64,000 bases of DNA from Noviherbaspirillum sp. UKPF54 (GCF_007874125.1 NZ_CP040128.1:496001-560000), one strand, 5' to 3'. Positions 25,745 to 34,701 are shown, counted from the stretch's first letter. The notes: generated from the sequence alone by a model not told the origin. Numbers and translations are program-made.

Positions 25745-26563
25745 TCAGGCGCCGACCACCGAGTAGTTGCCGGAATTGTTTTCCAGCCAGCGGCGCGACA
25801 GGTCGCTTTCCTGCTGCGACGGGTGGAAATCCTCGCGGAAGTAGTCGCGCCAGGCCCGGTAGGATTGCCGCAGCACGCCGCGCTTGCCGAACAGGTAGCC
25901 GGCGCCGCTCTTCCAGGTGCGCCATTGCCACAGCGTGCCGTCGCGCCGCAGGTTGTTCATGGTCTGGCGCAGCACGTCGGTCAGGAAGAAGAAGGTCGTG
26001 CGGCGGAACCAGGCGATGCGGCGATCGTGCGATCCGTCCAGCGCGCAATACAGGTCGAACGCGGTGCTCTTGTGTTCGGACTCCTCCGCGCTGTGCCACA
26101 GCCACAGGGTTTTCAGGCGCGGTTCCGCGCCGTCGAGCAAGTCATGGTTACGCAGCATCCAGTCGGCAAAGATCGCGGTGAAGTGCTCGTAGCCGGCGGT
26201 GATGGCCAGCGCATGGCGCGGATCGAGGCCTTCGATCAGCTTCTGGCGTTTCAGCGCGCGCGGGCCCCAGGCATTCTGCAGTCCCTGCTTTTCCAGGTGG
26301 CCGTTGAACAGCCCGTGCAGGCGGCGATGCGTCGCTTCCTGGCCGACGAAGCCCTGCACCTCTTTGCGGAACTGTTCCTGCTTGTCGAGCGGCAGTGCCT
26401 TGAAGCCGTTGCGGACCGCATCGATGAAAAACTGTTCGCCGACCGGGAAACTCATCGACAGCGCATTGAAGAACGCGGAGCGGAAGGCATCCCCGCCATG
26501 CCAGTGCCGGTCGAACGGCGTTTCCAGATCGATCAGCAGGCGGCGCACGACGAGGTCGGTCAT
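25745..26563 (-). CDS. Metal-dependent hydrolase (PF10118-like)
   Basis: 272 residues, all-helical. Conserved metal-ligand candidates appear as QEATHRRLH (about 95), GYEHFTAIFADW (about 145) and WHSAEESEHKSTAFD (about 180), the pattern of the predicted metal-dependent hydrolase family. Substrate unknown; relatives are often next to TetR regulators and lipid genes. The gene is divergent from the TetR gene, and a pair of matching operators lies in the shared promoter region, so it is very likely the regulator's target. Confidence 0.85.
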   Translation of the reverse strand: MTDLVVRRLLIDLETPFDRHWHGGDAFRSAFFNALSMSFPVGEQFFIDAVRNGFKALPLDKQEQFRKEVQGFVGQEATHRRLHGLFNGHLEKQGLQNAWGPRALKRQKLIEGLDPRHALAITAGYEHFTAIFADWMLRNHDLLDGAEPRLKTLWLWHSAEESEHKSTAFDLYCALDGSHDRRIAWFRRTTFFFLTDVLRQTMNNLRRDGTLWQWRTWKSGAGYLFGKRGVLRQSYRAWRDYFREDFHPSQQESDLSRRWLENNSGNYSVVGA

Positions 26564-26607
26564 GATGGAGTCCCCAATGGTTGCAATTATTCTTTGATAG
26601 CGGAAAT

Positions 26608-26623
26608 GGTACTGCTTGGTACC
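26608..26623. promoter_or_regulatory. Palindromic operator 1 for the TetR regulator
   Basis: GGTACTGCTTGGTACC, half-sites GGTAC and GTACC with 6 bases between; the symmetry extends to ATGGTAC / GTACCAT (26606-26625). It is one of two matching sites in the divergent promoter region between the hydrolase and the TetR gene. Confidence 0.75.
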
Positions 26624-26649
26624 ATGCGATAATGGTGGTGTTCATTGCC

Positions 26650-26665
26650 GGTACTGTCAAGTACC
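26650..26665. promoter_or_regulatory. Palindromic operator 2 for the TetR regulator
   Basis: GGTACTGTCAAGTACC, the same half-sites and spacing as operator 1, 42 bases (about four helical turns) away. It lies 27 bases before the TetR start codon, well placed for autorepression. Confidence 0.75.
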
Positions 26666-26692
26666 AATCGATTTGCCAAGGAGATGAATCAA

Positions 26693-27277
26693 ATGTTCAG
26701 CAGCGAGGTTGCCGGCAACCCGCATCGGGCGCGTTTGCTCGAGGGAATGGCGCATGCCGTCGCGAGCAAGGGCTACGCCGAAACCACGATTGCCGACATC
26801 GTGCGCGCCGCAAGCGTGTCGCGGCGCACCTTCTACGAACATTTTTCCACCAAGGCCGATTGCCTGATCGCACTGTACGAAGCCGCCAGCCTTAATGCGC
26901 TCAACGTACTGCGCCACGCCATCGACGCGAACCGCGACTGGCACGACCAAGTGGAGCAGGCGATGCGCGCCTACCTCGGCTGCCTGTCGCAGAACCCGGT
27001 GCTGATCCGCACCCTGTTCATCGAGATTCTCGGCCTGGGCGCGGCCGGCCTCATGGCGCGGCGCCGCGCGCATGACCAGATCGTCGCCTTCATGCTGGAC
27101 GTGGTGAATGGGCAGCGCAGCGGCAACGGCGAGCGGCCGCCGCTGTCGGCGGACATGGCGCTGGCGGTGGTGGGCGGCATCCACGAGCTGGTGCTGCGCG
27201 CCATCGAGCGCGAGCGGGTGGGCCTGCTGGAAGAACTGGTGGCGCCGGCCGTGCAGCTGGTGCGCGCGGTCGCCTAA
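26693..27277 (+). CDS. TetR/AcrR family transcriptional regulator
   Basis: 194 residues. The N-terminal HTH is GYAETTIADIVRAASVSRRTFYEHFSTK split over residues about 25-52 (classic TetR helix 2-3). The C-terminal ligand domain is all helical and ends LLEELVAPAVQLVRAVA. The start is placed at the ATG nine bases after AAGGAG; two further in-frame starts upstream are poorly placed or run through operator 2. It most likely represses itself and the divergent hydrolase through the GGTAC-N6-GTACC sites. Confidence 0.9.
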   Translation: MFSSEVAGNPHRARLLEGMAHAVASKGYAETTIADIVRAASVSRRTFYEHFSTKADCLIALYEAASLNALNVLRHAIDANRDWHDQVEQAMRAYLGCLSQNPVLIRTLFIEILGLGAAGLMARRRAHDQIVAFMLDVVNGQRSGNGERPPLSADMALAVVGGIHELVLRAIERERVGLLEELVAPAVQLVRAVA

Positions 27278-27403
27278 GATGCCGAACAGGCTCTGACCTC
27301 AAGCGCAGGCAAAGCCCCCCTTCCAAAAATCCAGATTGTCACTTCGCCAGTGCGGGCACACACTGCGCAGGGTCCTCAACACACGATTCCTGCACAGATC
27401 ATC

Positions 27404-28267
27404 ATGGATAGCGCTTCCCTCGACTTGGCTTTTCTGCAACAGTGGACTGGCAAGACCGAGCAACATCACGACACCATTTCCCCCAACATGGCCGCCGCGC
27501 TGGCCGCCGTGCTCGACCGCGCGGTGCCGCCGCAGCCGGGCGAGGCATTGCCGCCGCTGTGGCACTGGATTTATTTCTGGTCGATTCATGCGCAATCCGA
27601 AGTCGGCCCGGACGGGCACGCCAAACGCGGCGGCTTTTTGCCGCCGGTGCCGCTGCCGCGCCGCATGTGGGCCGGCGGCCGGCTGACGTTCGACGCGCCG
27701 CTGCCGATCGGCACGCCCGCCACCCGCACTTCGCGCATCCTGAACGTCACCGCCAAGCAGGGCCGGAGCGGCAACCTGGCCTTCGTCACGGTGCAGCACC
27801 AGATCGCGCACGGCGGCACCGTCGCCATCACCGAAGAACATGACATCGTCTACCGCGACATGCCGGCCAAGGGCGCCGAAGCGCCCGCGCCGAAGCCGGC
27901 GCCGGCCGACGCCGCCTGGTCGCGCACCGTCACGCCCGATCCGGTGCTGCTGTTCCGCTATTCGGCGCTCACCTTCAACGGCCACCGCATCCACTACGAC
28001 CGCAGCTACGTCACCGAGGTAGAGGGCTACCCGGGCCTGATCGTGCACGGCCCCTTGATCGCCACGCTGCTGGTCGACCTGTTGTACCGCAACCGGCCCG
28101 AGGCCCAGCTGGCCGCATTCGAATTCCGCGCCGTCGGGCCGATCTTCGACATCGAACCGTTCGAGGTGTGCGGGCAGCCCGCCGCCGACGGCCGCACCGT
28201 CCAGCTGTGGGCCAAGAATATTCGCGGCGAGCTTGCGATGCAGGCCACCGCCACGCTCAAGAACTAA
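27404..28267 (+). CDS. MaoC/FAS1-like hotdog hydratase (mesaconyl/itaconyl-CoA hydratase type)
   Basis: 287 residues with two hotdog halves. The N-terminal half (about 55-150) is FAS1-dehydratase-like (GFLPPVPLPRRMWAGGRL); the C-terminal half (about 185-287) has the hydratase motif FNGHRIHYDRSY followed by VEGYPGLIVHGPL, with the His/Asp typical of this group. Relatives include mesaconyl-C4-CoA hydratase and eukaryotic HTD2-like enzymes. It would add water to a C5 enoyl-CoA to give citramalyl-CoA. First gene of a six- or seven-gene catabolic operon. Exact substrate is inferred from the operon. Confidence 0.82.
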   Translation: MDSASLDLAFLQQWTGKTEQHHDTISPNMAAALAAVLDRAVPPQPGEALPPLWHWIYFWSIHAQSEVGPDGHAKRGGFLPPVPLPRRMWAGGRLTFDAPLPIGTPATRTSRILNVTAKQGRSGNLAFVTVQHQIAHGGTVAITEEHDIVYRDMPAKGAEAPAPKPAPADAAWSRTVTPDPVLLFRYSALTFNGHRIHYDRSYVTEVEGYPGLIVHGPLIATLLVDLLYRNRPEAQLAAFEFRAVGPIFDIEPFEVCGQPAADGRTVQLWAKNIRGELAMQATATLKN

Positions 28268-28282
28268 TTCAGGAGTACATCA

Positions 28283-29443
28283 ATGACAGCCCAGCACGAC
28301 GCCTACCAGGACATCCGCGACGCGGTGCGCAGCCTGTGCGCCGAATTTCCGGCCGAATATTTTCGCAAGATCGACGAGGAGCGCGGCTATCCCGAGCAGT
28401 TCGTCGACGCATTGACCCATGCCGGCTGGCTGGCCGCGCTGATTCCGCAGGAATACGGCGGATCCGGCCTGGGCCTGACCGAAGCCTCGGTCATCATGGA
28501 AGAGATCAACCGCTCCGGCGGCAATTCCGGCGCCTGCCACGGCCAGATGTACAACATGGGCACGCTCTTGCGCCACGGCTCGGAGCAGCAGAAGCGCCAG
28601 TACCTGCCGAAGATCGCCACCGGCGAGCTGCGCCTGCAGTCGATGGCGGTGACCGAGCCGACCACCGGCACCGACACCACCAAGATCAAGACCGTCGCGG
28701 TGAAGAAGGGCGACCGCTACGTGGTCAACGGCCAGAAGGTGTGGATCTCGCGCGTGCAGCATTCCGACCTGATGATCCTGCTGGCGCGCACCACGCCGCT
28801 GGCGGACGTGAAGAAGAAATCGGAAGGCATGTCGATCTTCATCGTCAACCTGCACGATGCGATCGGCAAGGGCATGACCGTGCGGCCGATCCCGAACATG
28901 GTGAACCATGAAACCAACGAGCTGTTCTTCGACAACCTGGAGATCCCGGAAGAGAACCTGATCGGCGAGGAGGGCAAGGGCTTCAAGTACATCCTCGACG
29001 GACTGAACGCCGAGCGCACGCTGATCGCCGCCGAATGCATCGGCGACGGCTACTGGTTCATCGACAAGGTGGTGAAGTACGCCAACGAGCGCGTGGTGTT
29101 CGGCCGCCCGATCGGCCAGAACCAGGGCGTGCAGTTCCCGATCGCGCGCGCCTTCGTCAACGTCGAGGCGGCCAGCCTGATGCGCTTCAAGGCGGCGGAG
29201 CTGTTCGACGCCCGGCAGCCGTGCGGCACCCAAGCCAACATGGCGAAGATGCTGGCGGCGGACGCCTCCTGGGAAGCGGCCAACGCCTGCCTGCAGTTCC
29301 ACGGCGGCTTCGGCTTTGCCTGCGAATACGATGTCGAGCGCAAGTTCCGCGAAACCCGCCTGTACCAGGTCGCGCCGATCTCGACCAACCTGATCCTGTC
29401 GCATGTGGCGGAGCACGTGCTCGGCCTGCCGCGTTCGTTCTGA
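28283..29443 (+). CDS. Acyl-CoA dehydrogenase family protein (operon member)
   Basis: 386 residues, full-length ACAD. It has MAVTEPTTGTDTTKIKT (flavin/substrate loop), NGQKVWISRVQ, and the C-terminal LQFHGGFGFACEYDVERK. It would oxidise the CoA thioester made by the transferase in this operon, for example a methylsuccinyl- or glutaryl-type CoA, passing electrons to ETF. Preceded by AGGAG; 15 bases after the hydratase gene. Confidence 0.9.
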   Translation: MTAQHDAYQDIRDAVRSLCAEFPAEYFRKIDEERGYPEQFVDALTHAGWLAALIPQEYGGSGLGLTEASVIMEEINRSGGNSGACHGQMYNMGTLLRHGSEQQKRQYLPKIATGELRLQSMAVTEPTTGTDTTKIKTVAVKKGDRYVVNGQKVWISRVQHSDLMILLARTTPLADVKKKSEGMSIFIVNLHDAIGKGMTVRPIPNMVNHETNELFFDNLEIPEENLIGEEGKGFKYILDGLNAERTLIAAECIGDGYWFIDKVVKYANERVVFGRPIGQNQGVQFPIARAFVNVEAASLMRFKAAELFDARQPCGTQANMAKMLAADASWEAANACLQFHGGFGFACEYDVERKFRETRLYQVAPISTNLILSHVAEHVLGLPRSF

Positions 29444-29453
29444 GGAGATGAGC

Positions 29454-30632
29454 ATGCGCCCATTGGATGGAATCACCGTCGTCACCCTGGAACACGCGAT
29501 TGCCGCGCCATTCTGCACCCGCCAGCTGGCCGACCTCGGCGCACGCGTGATCAAGGTCGAGCGCCCCGGCGTGGGCGACTTCGCGCGCGCCTATGACGAA
29601 CGCGTCAACGGCCTAGCCTCGCATTTCGTGTGGACCAACCGCTCGAAGGAAAGCCTGACGCTCGACGTCAAGCACGAGGAGGCGACCGTGATCCTCGACA
29701 AGCTGCTGGAAGGCGCCGACGTGCTGGTGCAGAACCTCGCGCCCGGTGCGGCGGCGCGCCTCGGCCTGTCGTACGACGCCTTGCGCGAAAAATTCCCGCG
29801 CCTGATCGTGTGCGACATTTCCGGCTACGGTTCGGACGGTCCCTACCGCGACAGGAAAGCCTACGACTTGCTGATCCAGAGCGAATCGGGCTTCCTGTCG
29901 ATCACCGGCACGCCGGAAGAACCGGCCAAGGCGGGCTGCTCGATCGCCGACATTTCCGCCGGCATGTATGCGTACAGCAATATCCTCGCGGCGCTGATTC
30001 AGCGCGGCAAGACCGGCAAGGGCTGCAACATCGATGTGTCGATGCTGGAGAGCATGGTCGAGTGGATGAGCTATCCGCTGTACTACGCCTTCGATGGCGC
30101 TTCGCCGCCGCCACGCGCCGGCGCCGCGCATGCCACGATCTATCCGTACGGCCCGTTCCCGGCCGGCGACGGCAAGACGGTCATGCTCGGCTTGCAGAAC
30201 GAGCGCGAATGGGTGGCCTTCTGCGACAAGGTGCTGCGCCAGCCGGAACTGGCGACCGATGAGCGCTTTTCGTCGAACTCGCGCCGCACCGTGGCGCGCG
30301 CCGAACTGCGGGCGATCATCGTCGACGTGTTTGCCGCGATGAGCGCCGAGCAGGTGATCGCCCGCCTGGACGAGGCTCAGATCGCCAATGCCCACATGAA
30401 CGACATGCACGACTTGTGGCAGCACCCGCAGTTGAAAGCGCGCGAGCGCTGGACCGAGGTCGACACGCCCGCCGGCAAGGTGCCTGCGCTGCTGCCGCCC
30501 GGCGTGCCCAATACGTACACCTCGCGCATGGACCCGATTCCCGCGCTGGGCCAGCATACCGACGGCATCCTGCGCGAACTCGGCTACGCGGACGACGCCA
30601 TCGTGAAACTGCGCCAGCAAAAAGCCATCTGA
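29454..30632 (+). CDS. CaiB/BaiF family (class III) CoA-transferase
   Basis: 392 residues. It begins RPLDGITVVTLEHAIAAPF and shows SYDALREKFPRLIVCDISGY; Asp166 in GCSIADISAGMYAY aligns with the catalytic aspartate of formyl-CoA transferase. It moves CoA from a donor (often succinyl-CoA) to a carboxylic acid, starting its breakdown. GAGGAG precedes the second of two close ATGs, which is used here. In this operon it probably activates a dicarboxylate. Confidence 0.92.
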   Translation: MRPLDGITVVTLEHAIAAPFCTRQLADLGARVIKVERPGVGDFARAYDERVNGLASHFVWTNRSKESLTLDVKHEEATVILDKLLEGADVLVQNLAPGAAARLGLSYDALREKFPRLIVCDISGYGSDGPYRDRKAYDLLIQSESGFLSITGTPEEPAKAGCSIADISAGMYAYSNILAALIQRGKTGKGCNIDVSMLESMVEWMSYPLYYAFDGASPPPRAGAAHATIYPYGPFPAGDGKTVMLGLQNEREWVAFCDKVLRQPELATDERFSSNSRRTVARAELRAIIVDVFAAMSAEQVIARLDEAQIANAHMNDMHDLWQHPQLKARERWTEVDTPAGKVPALLPPGVPNTYTSRMDPIPALGQHTDGILRELGYADDAIVKLRQQKAI

Positions 30633-30655
30633 ACCATATCCGGAGACACGCCGAC

Positions 30656-32011
30656 ATGACCGATCATCCCAGCAAGACCCTCGCGGCCTTCGCCGCCAAC
30701 CTGCGCTTCGAAGACATTCCGCCGGCGGTGGTGCGGCGCGCGGAAGACCTGCTGCTCGACTGGTTCGGCTCGGCCGTTGCCGGCAAGGGTGCGCGCCCGG
30801 TGGAAACCATCGAGCGCTTCGCGCGGCAGATGGGGCCGGACAGCGGCGCCGCCGAGGTGCTGATCTCGCGCCGCCGCACCTCGCCGCTGTTCGCGGCCAT
30901 GGTCAACGCCGCTTCGTCGCACGTGGCGGAACAGGATGACGTGCATAACGGTTCGGTATTCCACCCGGCAACGGTCGTGTTCTCGCCCGCGCTGGCCGTG
31001 GCGCAGGAGTTGCGCTGCTCCGGCCGTGAACTGCTGACCGCCTCGGTCGCCGGCTACGAAGTCGGCATCCGCATCGGCGAATTCCTCGGCCGCTCGCACT
31101 ACAAGATTTTCCACACCACCGGCACCGTCGGCACCGTCGCCGCCGCGGCCGCCGTCGGCCGCCTGCTGAAACTCACGCCGGAGCAGATGCTCGACGCCTT
31201 CGGCTCGGCCGGAACGCAAGCTGCCGGCCTGTGGGAATTCCTGCGCGACGCCGCCGATTCCAAGCAGCTGCATACCGCGCATGCCGCCGCCGCCGGGCTG
31301 ACGGCCGCCTATCTCGCCAGGGACGGCTTTACCGGCGCCAAGCGCATCCTGGAAGGCGCGCAGGGCATGGCCGCCGGCATGTCGTGGGAAGCCGACGCGG
31401 CGAAACTGACCGACCGCCTCGGGCAGCGCTGGGCGCTGGCGGAAACCTCGTTCAAGTTCCACGCATCGTGCCGCCATACCCATCCCGCCGCCGACGCCTT
31501 GCTGCAGGTCGTCACCGAACACAACCTGGCGCCGGAACAGATCGCCGCCGTGAACGCGCAGGTGCATCAGGGAGCGATCGACGTGCTCGGCCCGGTCGTG
31601 AATCCGCAGACCGTGCACCAGGCGAAATTCTCGATGGGCACCGTGCTCGGCCTGATCGCCCAGTTCCAGCGCGCCGGCATGAAGGAATTCGAAGACCATT
31701 TCAACGATCCGCGCATCGCCGCATTCCGCGCCAAGGTCGGCATGACGCTCGACCCCGAAGTCGACGGCGCCTATCCGGCGCGCTGGATAGGCAAGGTGGA
31801 AGTGCGGACCGTGGATGGGCGCACGCTGCTCGGGCGCGTCGACGAACCGAAGGGCGATCCGGGCAACACGCTGTCGCGCGACGAACTGGAACAGAAAGCG
31901 CTGCGCCTGGCGCAGTTCAGCGGCGGCGCCACGGAGCAGGAAATGCAGGCCGTGTTCCGCCAGCTGTGGGATATCGAACGCGCCGCCGCGGTCGGCCATT
32001 TCCTCACCTGA
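30656..32011 (+). CDS. MmgE/PrpD family protein
   Basis: 451 residues, full length for the family of 2-methylcitrate dehydratase, cis-aconitate decarboxylase and relatives. Typical parts are LLLDWFGSAVAG near residue 35, VNAASSHVAEQDDVHNGSVFHP near 85 split by the conserved Asp-Asp, and SFKFHASCRHTHPAADAL near 270. It probably dehydrates, isomerises or decarboxylates a tricarboxylate or C5 dicarboxylate. The operon (CoA-transferase, hydratase, citramalyl-CoA-lyase-like) makes an itaconate/mesaconate-type substrate plausible. Confidence 0.9.
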   Translation: MTDHPSKTLAAFAANLRFEDIPPAVVRRAEDLLLDWFGSAVAGKGARPVETIERFARQMGPDSGAAEVLISRRRTSPLFAAMVNAASSHVAEQDDVHNGSVFHPATVVFSPALAVAQELRCSGRELLTASVAGYEVGIRIGEFLGRSHYKIFHTTGTVGTVAAAAAVGRLLKLTPEQMLDAFGSAGTQAAGLWEFLRDAADSKQLHTAHAAAAGLTAAYLARDGFTGAKRILEGAQGMAAGMSWEADAAKLTDRLGQRWALAETSFKFHASCRHTHPAADALLQVVTEHNLAPEQIAAVNAQVHQGAIDVLGPVVNPQTVHQAKFSMGTVLGLIAQFQRAGMKEFEDHFNDPRIAAFRAKVGMTLDPEVDGAYPARWIGKVEVRTVDGRTLLGRVDEPKGDPGNTLSRDELEQKALRLAQFSGGATEQEMQAVFRQLWDIERAAAVGHFLT

Positions 32012-32023
32012 GAGGGCATGCCT

Positions 32024-32872
32024 ATGTCGCAAGCCGAATCCAACCCGGTGGCACGCTCCTACCTGTTCGTGCCCGGCAACCGCGCCGACCGTTTCGAGAA
32101 GGCCTGCGCTGCCGGCGCCGATGCCGTCATCGTCGACCTGGAGGATGCGGTGCCGCCGGACGACAAGGAGGCGGCTCGCGCTGCACTGGCAGCCTGGCTG
32201 TCGCCAGCTCGCTCCGTGCTGGTGCGCATCAACGGCGCAGACACGCGCTGGTTTGACGACGACCTGGCCTTGTGCCGACTGCCGGGCGTGGCCGGCATCG
32301 TGCTGCCCAAGGCCGGCGCGCCCGGCGAGCTGCTGGAGTTGCATGACGCCGGCGCGAAAGAGATTTATCCGCTGATAGAAACCGCGCACGGCTTTGAGAA
32401 TGCGCGCGTGCTGGCGGAAGCGCCGGGCGTGCGGCGCCTGATGTTCGGCTCCATCGATTTCAAGCTCGACCTGGGCATCGAGGGCGACGATGACGCGCTG
32501 CTGTACTTCCGCTCGCAGCTGGTGCTGGCATCGCGCCTGGCGAGCGCCCAGCCTCCGGTGGACGGCGTGAGCACGGCAATCGACGACGCGGGCGAACTGG
32601 AGCGCGACACGCTGCGCGCGCGCCGGCTCGGCTTCGGCGGCAAGCTGTGCATCCATCCGAAGCAGGTCGCGGCGGTGAACAGGTGCTTCAGCCCGTCGGC
32701 CGCAGACATCGCCTGGGCGAAACGGATACTGGATGCCAGCGCGGCCAGCGGCGGCGCGGCGGTGGCGGTGGATGGAAAAATGGTCGACCGTCCGGTCATT
32801 CTGCGCGCCAGGCAGATAGCGGACGAAGCGGCGCGCAGGCACCCGGCGGATCGGATGCACCCTGGTACATAG
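32024..32872 (+). CDS. HpcH/HpaI aldolase/citrate lyase family protein (CitE-like)
   Basis: 282 residues of a TIM-barrel lyase. It has RSYLFVPGNRADRFEKA, DAVIVDLEDAVPP (Glu/Asp near Mg2+), YPLIETAHGFENA and MFGSIDFKLDLG, the CitE/malyl-CoA lyase pattern. It splits a beta-hydroxyacyl-CoA such as citramalyl-CoA or malyl-CoA; pyruvate and acetyl-CoA would be the products here. The start is the second ATG because GAGAGGG is correctly spaced for it. Confidence 0.9.
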   Translation: MSQAESNPVARSYLFVPGNRADRFEKACAAGADAVIVDLEDAVPPDDKEAARAALAAWLSPARSVLVRINGADTRWFDDDLALCRLPGVAGIVLPKAGAPGELLELHDAGAKEIYPLIETAHGFENARVLAEAPGVRRLMFGSIDFKLDLGIEGDDDALLYFRSQLVLASRLASAQPPVDGVSTAIDDAGELERDTLRARRLGFGGKLCIHPKQVAAVNRCFSPSAADIAWAKRILDASAASGGAAVAVDGKMVDRPVILRARQIADEAARRHPADRMHPGT

Positions 32873-32893
32873 TTCAATTCAAAGGAGACAAGG

Positions 32894-33898
32894 ATGAAAC
32901 TGAATAAATTGCACGCGGCGCTGTTCGCCGCCCTGATCGCCAGCGGCAGCGCCTTCGCGCAAAGCCCGATCGTCATCAAGTTCAGCCACGTGGTGGCAAA
33001 CGATACGCCCAAGGGCAAGGGCGCCGAACGCTTCAAGGAACTGGCAGAGAAGGCGACCAACGGCCGCGTGAAGGTCGAGGTCTACCCGAACAGCACGCTG
33101 TACAAGGACAAGGAAGAGCTGGAAGCGCTGCAGCTGGGGTCGGTCCAGATGCTGGCGCCGTCGCTGGCGAAGTTCGGCCCGCTCGGCGTGAAGGAATTCG
33201 AGGTGTTCGATCTGCCGTACATTTTCCCGAGCCGGGAAGTGCTGTACCGCGTCACCGAAGGCCCGATCGGCAAGAGCCTGTTCAAGAAGCTGGAAGCCAA
33301 GGGCATCACCGGCCTGGCCTACTGGGACAACGGCTTCAAGGACATGACCGCCAACAAGCCGCTGCGCACGCCGGCCGATTTCCGCGGCCTGAAGATGCGC
33401 ATCCAGTCGTCCAAGGTGCTCGACGCCCAGTTCCGCGCCCTCGGCGCCAACCCGCAGGTGATGGCGTTCTCCGAGGTGTACCAGGCGCTGCAGACCGGCG
33501 TGGTGGACGGCACCGAGAACACGCCGTCGAACATCTACACCCAGAAGATGCATGAAGTGCAGAGCAATATGACCGTGTCGAAGCACGGATATATCGGCTA
33601 TGCGGTGATCGTCAACAAGAAGTTCTGGGACGGCTTGCCGGCGGACATCCGCACCGCGCTGGAAGGCGCGATGAAGGAAGCGACCAAGTACACCAACGCC
33701 ATCGCGGAGCAGGAGAACGCGCAGGCGCTGGAAAACATCAAGAAGGCGGGCAAGACGAATGTCTACGTGCTGAACGACAAGGAAAAGGCGGAGTGGCGCA
33801 AGGCGCTGCAACCGGTGCACACGCAGATGGCAGGCCGCATCGGCAAGGACTTGATCGACTCGGTCAACAAGGAAGCGGCGGCGCTCGGCTACAAATAA
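32894..33898 (+). CDS. DctP-type TRAP transporter substrate-binding protein
   Basis: 334 residues with a signal peptide (cut at SAFAQ-SP). VIKFSHVVANDTPKGKGAERF, LPYIFPSREVLYRV and MRIQSS (substrate-binding Arg) are diagnostic of DctP-type proteins for dicarboxylates and related acids. No DctQ/DctM permease follows; the partner must be encoded elsewhere. Its place at the end of the catabolic operon suggests it collects the operon's substrate. Confidence 0.92.
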   Translation: MKLNKLHAALFAALIASGSAFAQSPIVIKFSHVVANDTPKGKGAERFKELAEKATNGRVKVEVYPNSTLYKDKEELEALQLGSVQMLAPSLAKFGPLGVKEFEVFDLPYIFPSREVLYRVTEGPIGKSLFKKLEAKGITGLAYWDNGFKDMTANKPLRTPADFRGLKMRIQSSKVLDAQFRALGANPQVMAFSEVYQALQTGVVDGTENTPSNIYTQKMHEVQSNMTVSKHGYIGYAVIVNKKFWDGLPADIRTALEGAMKEATKYTNAIAEQENAQALENIKKAGKTNVYVLNDKEKAEWRKALQPVHTQMAGRIGKDLIDSVNKEAAALGYK

Positions 33899-33909
33899 TC
33901 GCCCAGGGC

Positions 33910-33936
33910 GGGGGCGGCGCCGTGCTGCCGGCCCCC
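33910..33936 (+). promoter_or_regulatory. Stem-loop after the DctP-type gene
   Basis: A 9-bp stem with one bulged base (GGGGGCGGC / GCCGGCCCCC) and no T-run, 11 bases after the DctP stop. It probably stabilises the binding-protein message and lowers read-through to the methyltransferase. Confidence 0.5.
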
Positions 33937-33974
33937 GACGCTGTCCAGGGAAGGAAACAGGGAAGGAGATGCGC

Positions 33975-34682
33975 ATGCTGCTGTCGCCCGATACGATCGA
34001 ACTCGTCTGCGACGAAATGCAACTGCTAAACGAGGTGCTGCCGGCCGGCGCGCGCGTGCTCGAGCTGGGCTGCGGCAAGGCTGAAAAGACGCGCGCCATC
34101 GCCGAGGGCGGCAAGGTGGAAGCCATCCTGGCGCTCGAAGTCGATGAAGTACAGCACGCGAAGAACCTGCAGATCGCCGGCCTGCCGCGGGTGCGTTTCG
34201 CTGCGGGCGGCGCGCAGGCTATCCCGGCGCAGGACGCGAGCTTCGACATCGTGCTGATGTTCAAGTCGCTGCACCACGTGCCGCTGGCGGAGATGGACCG
34301 TGCGCTCGACGAAATCCGGCGCGTCCTGAGGCCCGGCGGGCTGGCCTGGCTGTCGGAACCGATTTTCGCCGGCGAATACAACGAGATCATGCGGCTGTTC
34401 CATGACGAGGAGCGGGTGCGCAGCGCCGCCTTCGAAGCGGTCCGGCGCGCCGTCGACGACGGCCGCATGGCGCTGGTCAGGCAGATCTTCTTCAAGGCGC
34501 CGCTGCGCTTTCGGGACTTCGCGCAATTCGAGCGCGGCGTGCTCAATGTGACTCACACCGCGCACCGGCTGTCGCCGCAGCTGCACGAACAGGTGCGCGA
34601 GCGGTTCGAGCGGCACATGACGCCGGACGGCGCCTTCTTTCAGATCCCGATGCGGGTCGACCTGCTGCGCAAGGACGCCTGA
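33975..34682 (+). CDS. Class I SAM-dependent methyltransferase
   Basis: 235 residues with motif I VLELGCGKAEKTRAIA (about 27-42), FDIVLMFKSLHHVPL (motif II/III) and RRVLRPGGLAWLSEPIF. Substrate unknown. Of two close ATGs the second has the better spacing to GGAAGGAG. Same direction as the catabolic operon, behind a stem-loop; it may be its last gene. Convergent with the LysR gene. Confidence 0.85.
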   Translation: MLLSPDTIELVCDEMQLLNEVLPAGARVLELGCGKAEKTRAIAEGGKVEAILALEVDEVQHAKNLQIAGLPRVRFAAGGAQAIPAQDASFDIVLMFKSLHHVPLAEMDRALDEIRRVLRPGGLAWLSEPIFAGEYNEIMRLFHDEERVRSAAFEAVRRAVDDGRMALVRQIFFKAPLRFRDFAQFERGVLNVTHTAHRLSPQLHEQVRERFERHMTPDGAFFQIPMRVDLLRKDA

Positions 34683-34701
34683 GGCCTTGGCCGGACAGGC
34701 G

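Noticed and set aside
30584..32860. 758-residue open frame on the minus strand
   Set aside because: Antisense shadow of the MmgE/PrpD and CitE-like genes.
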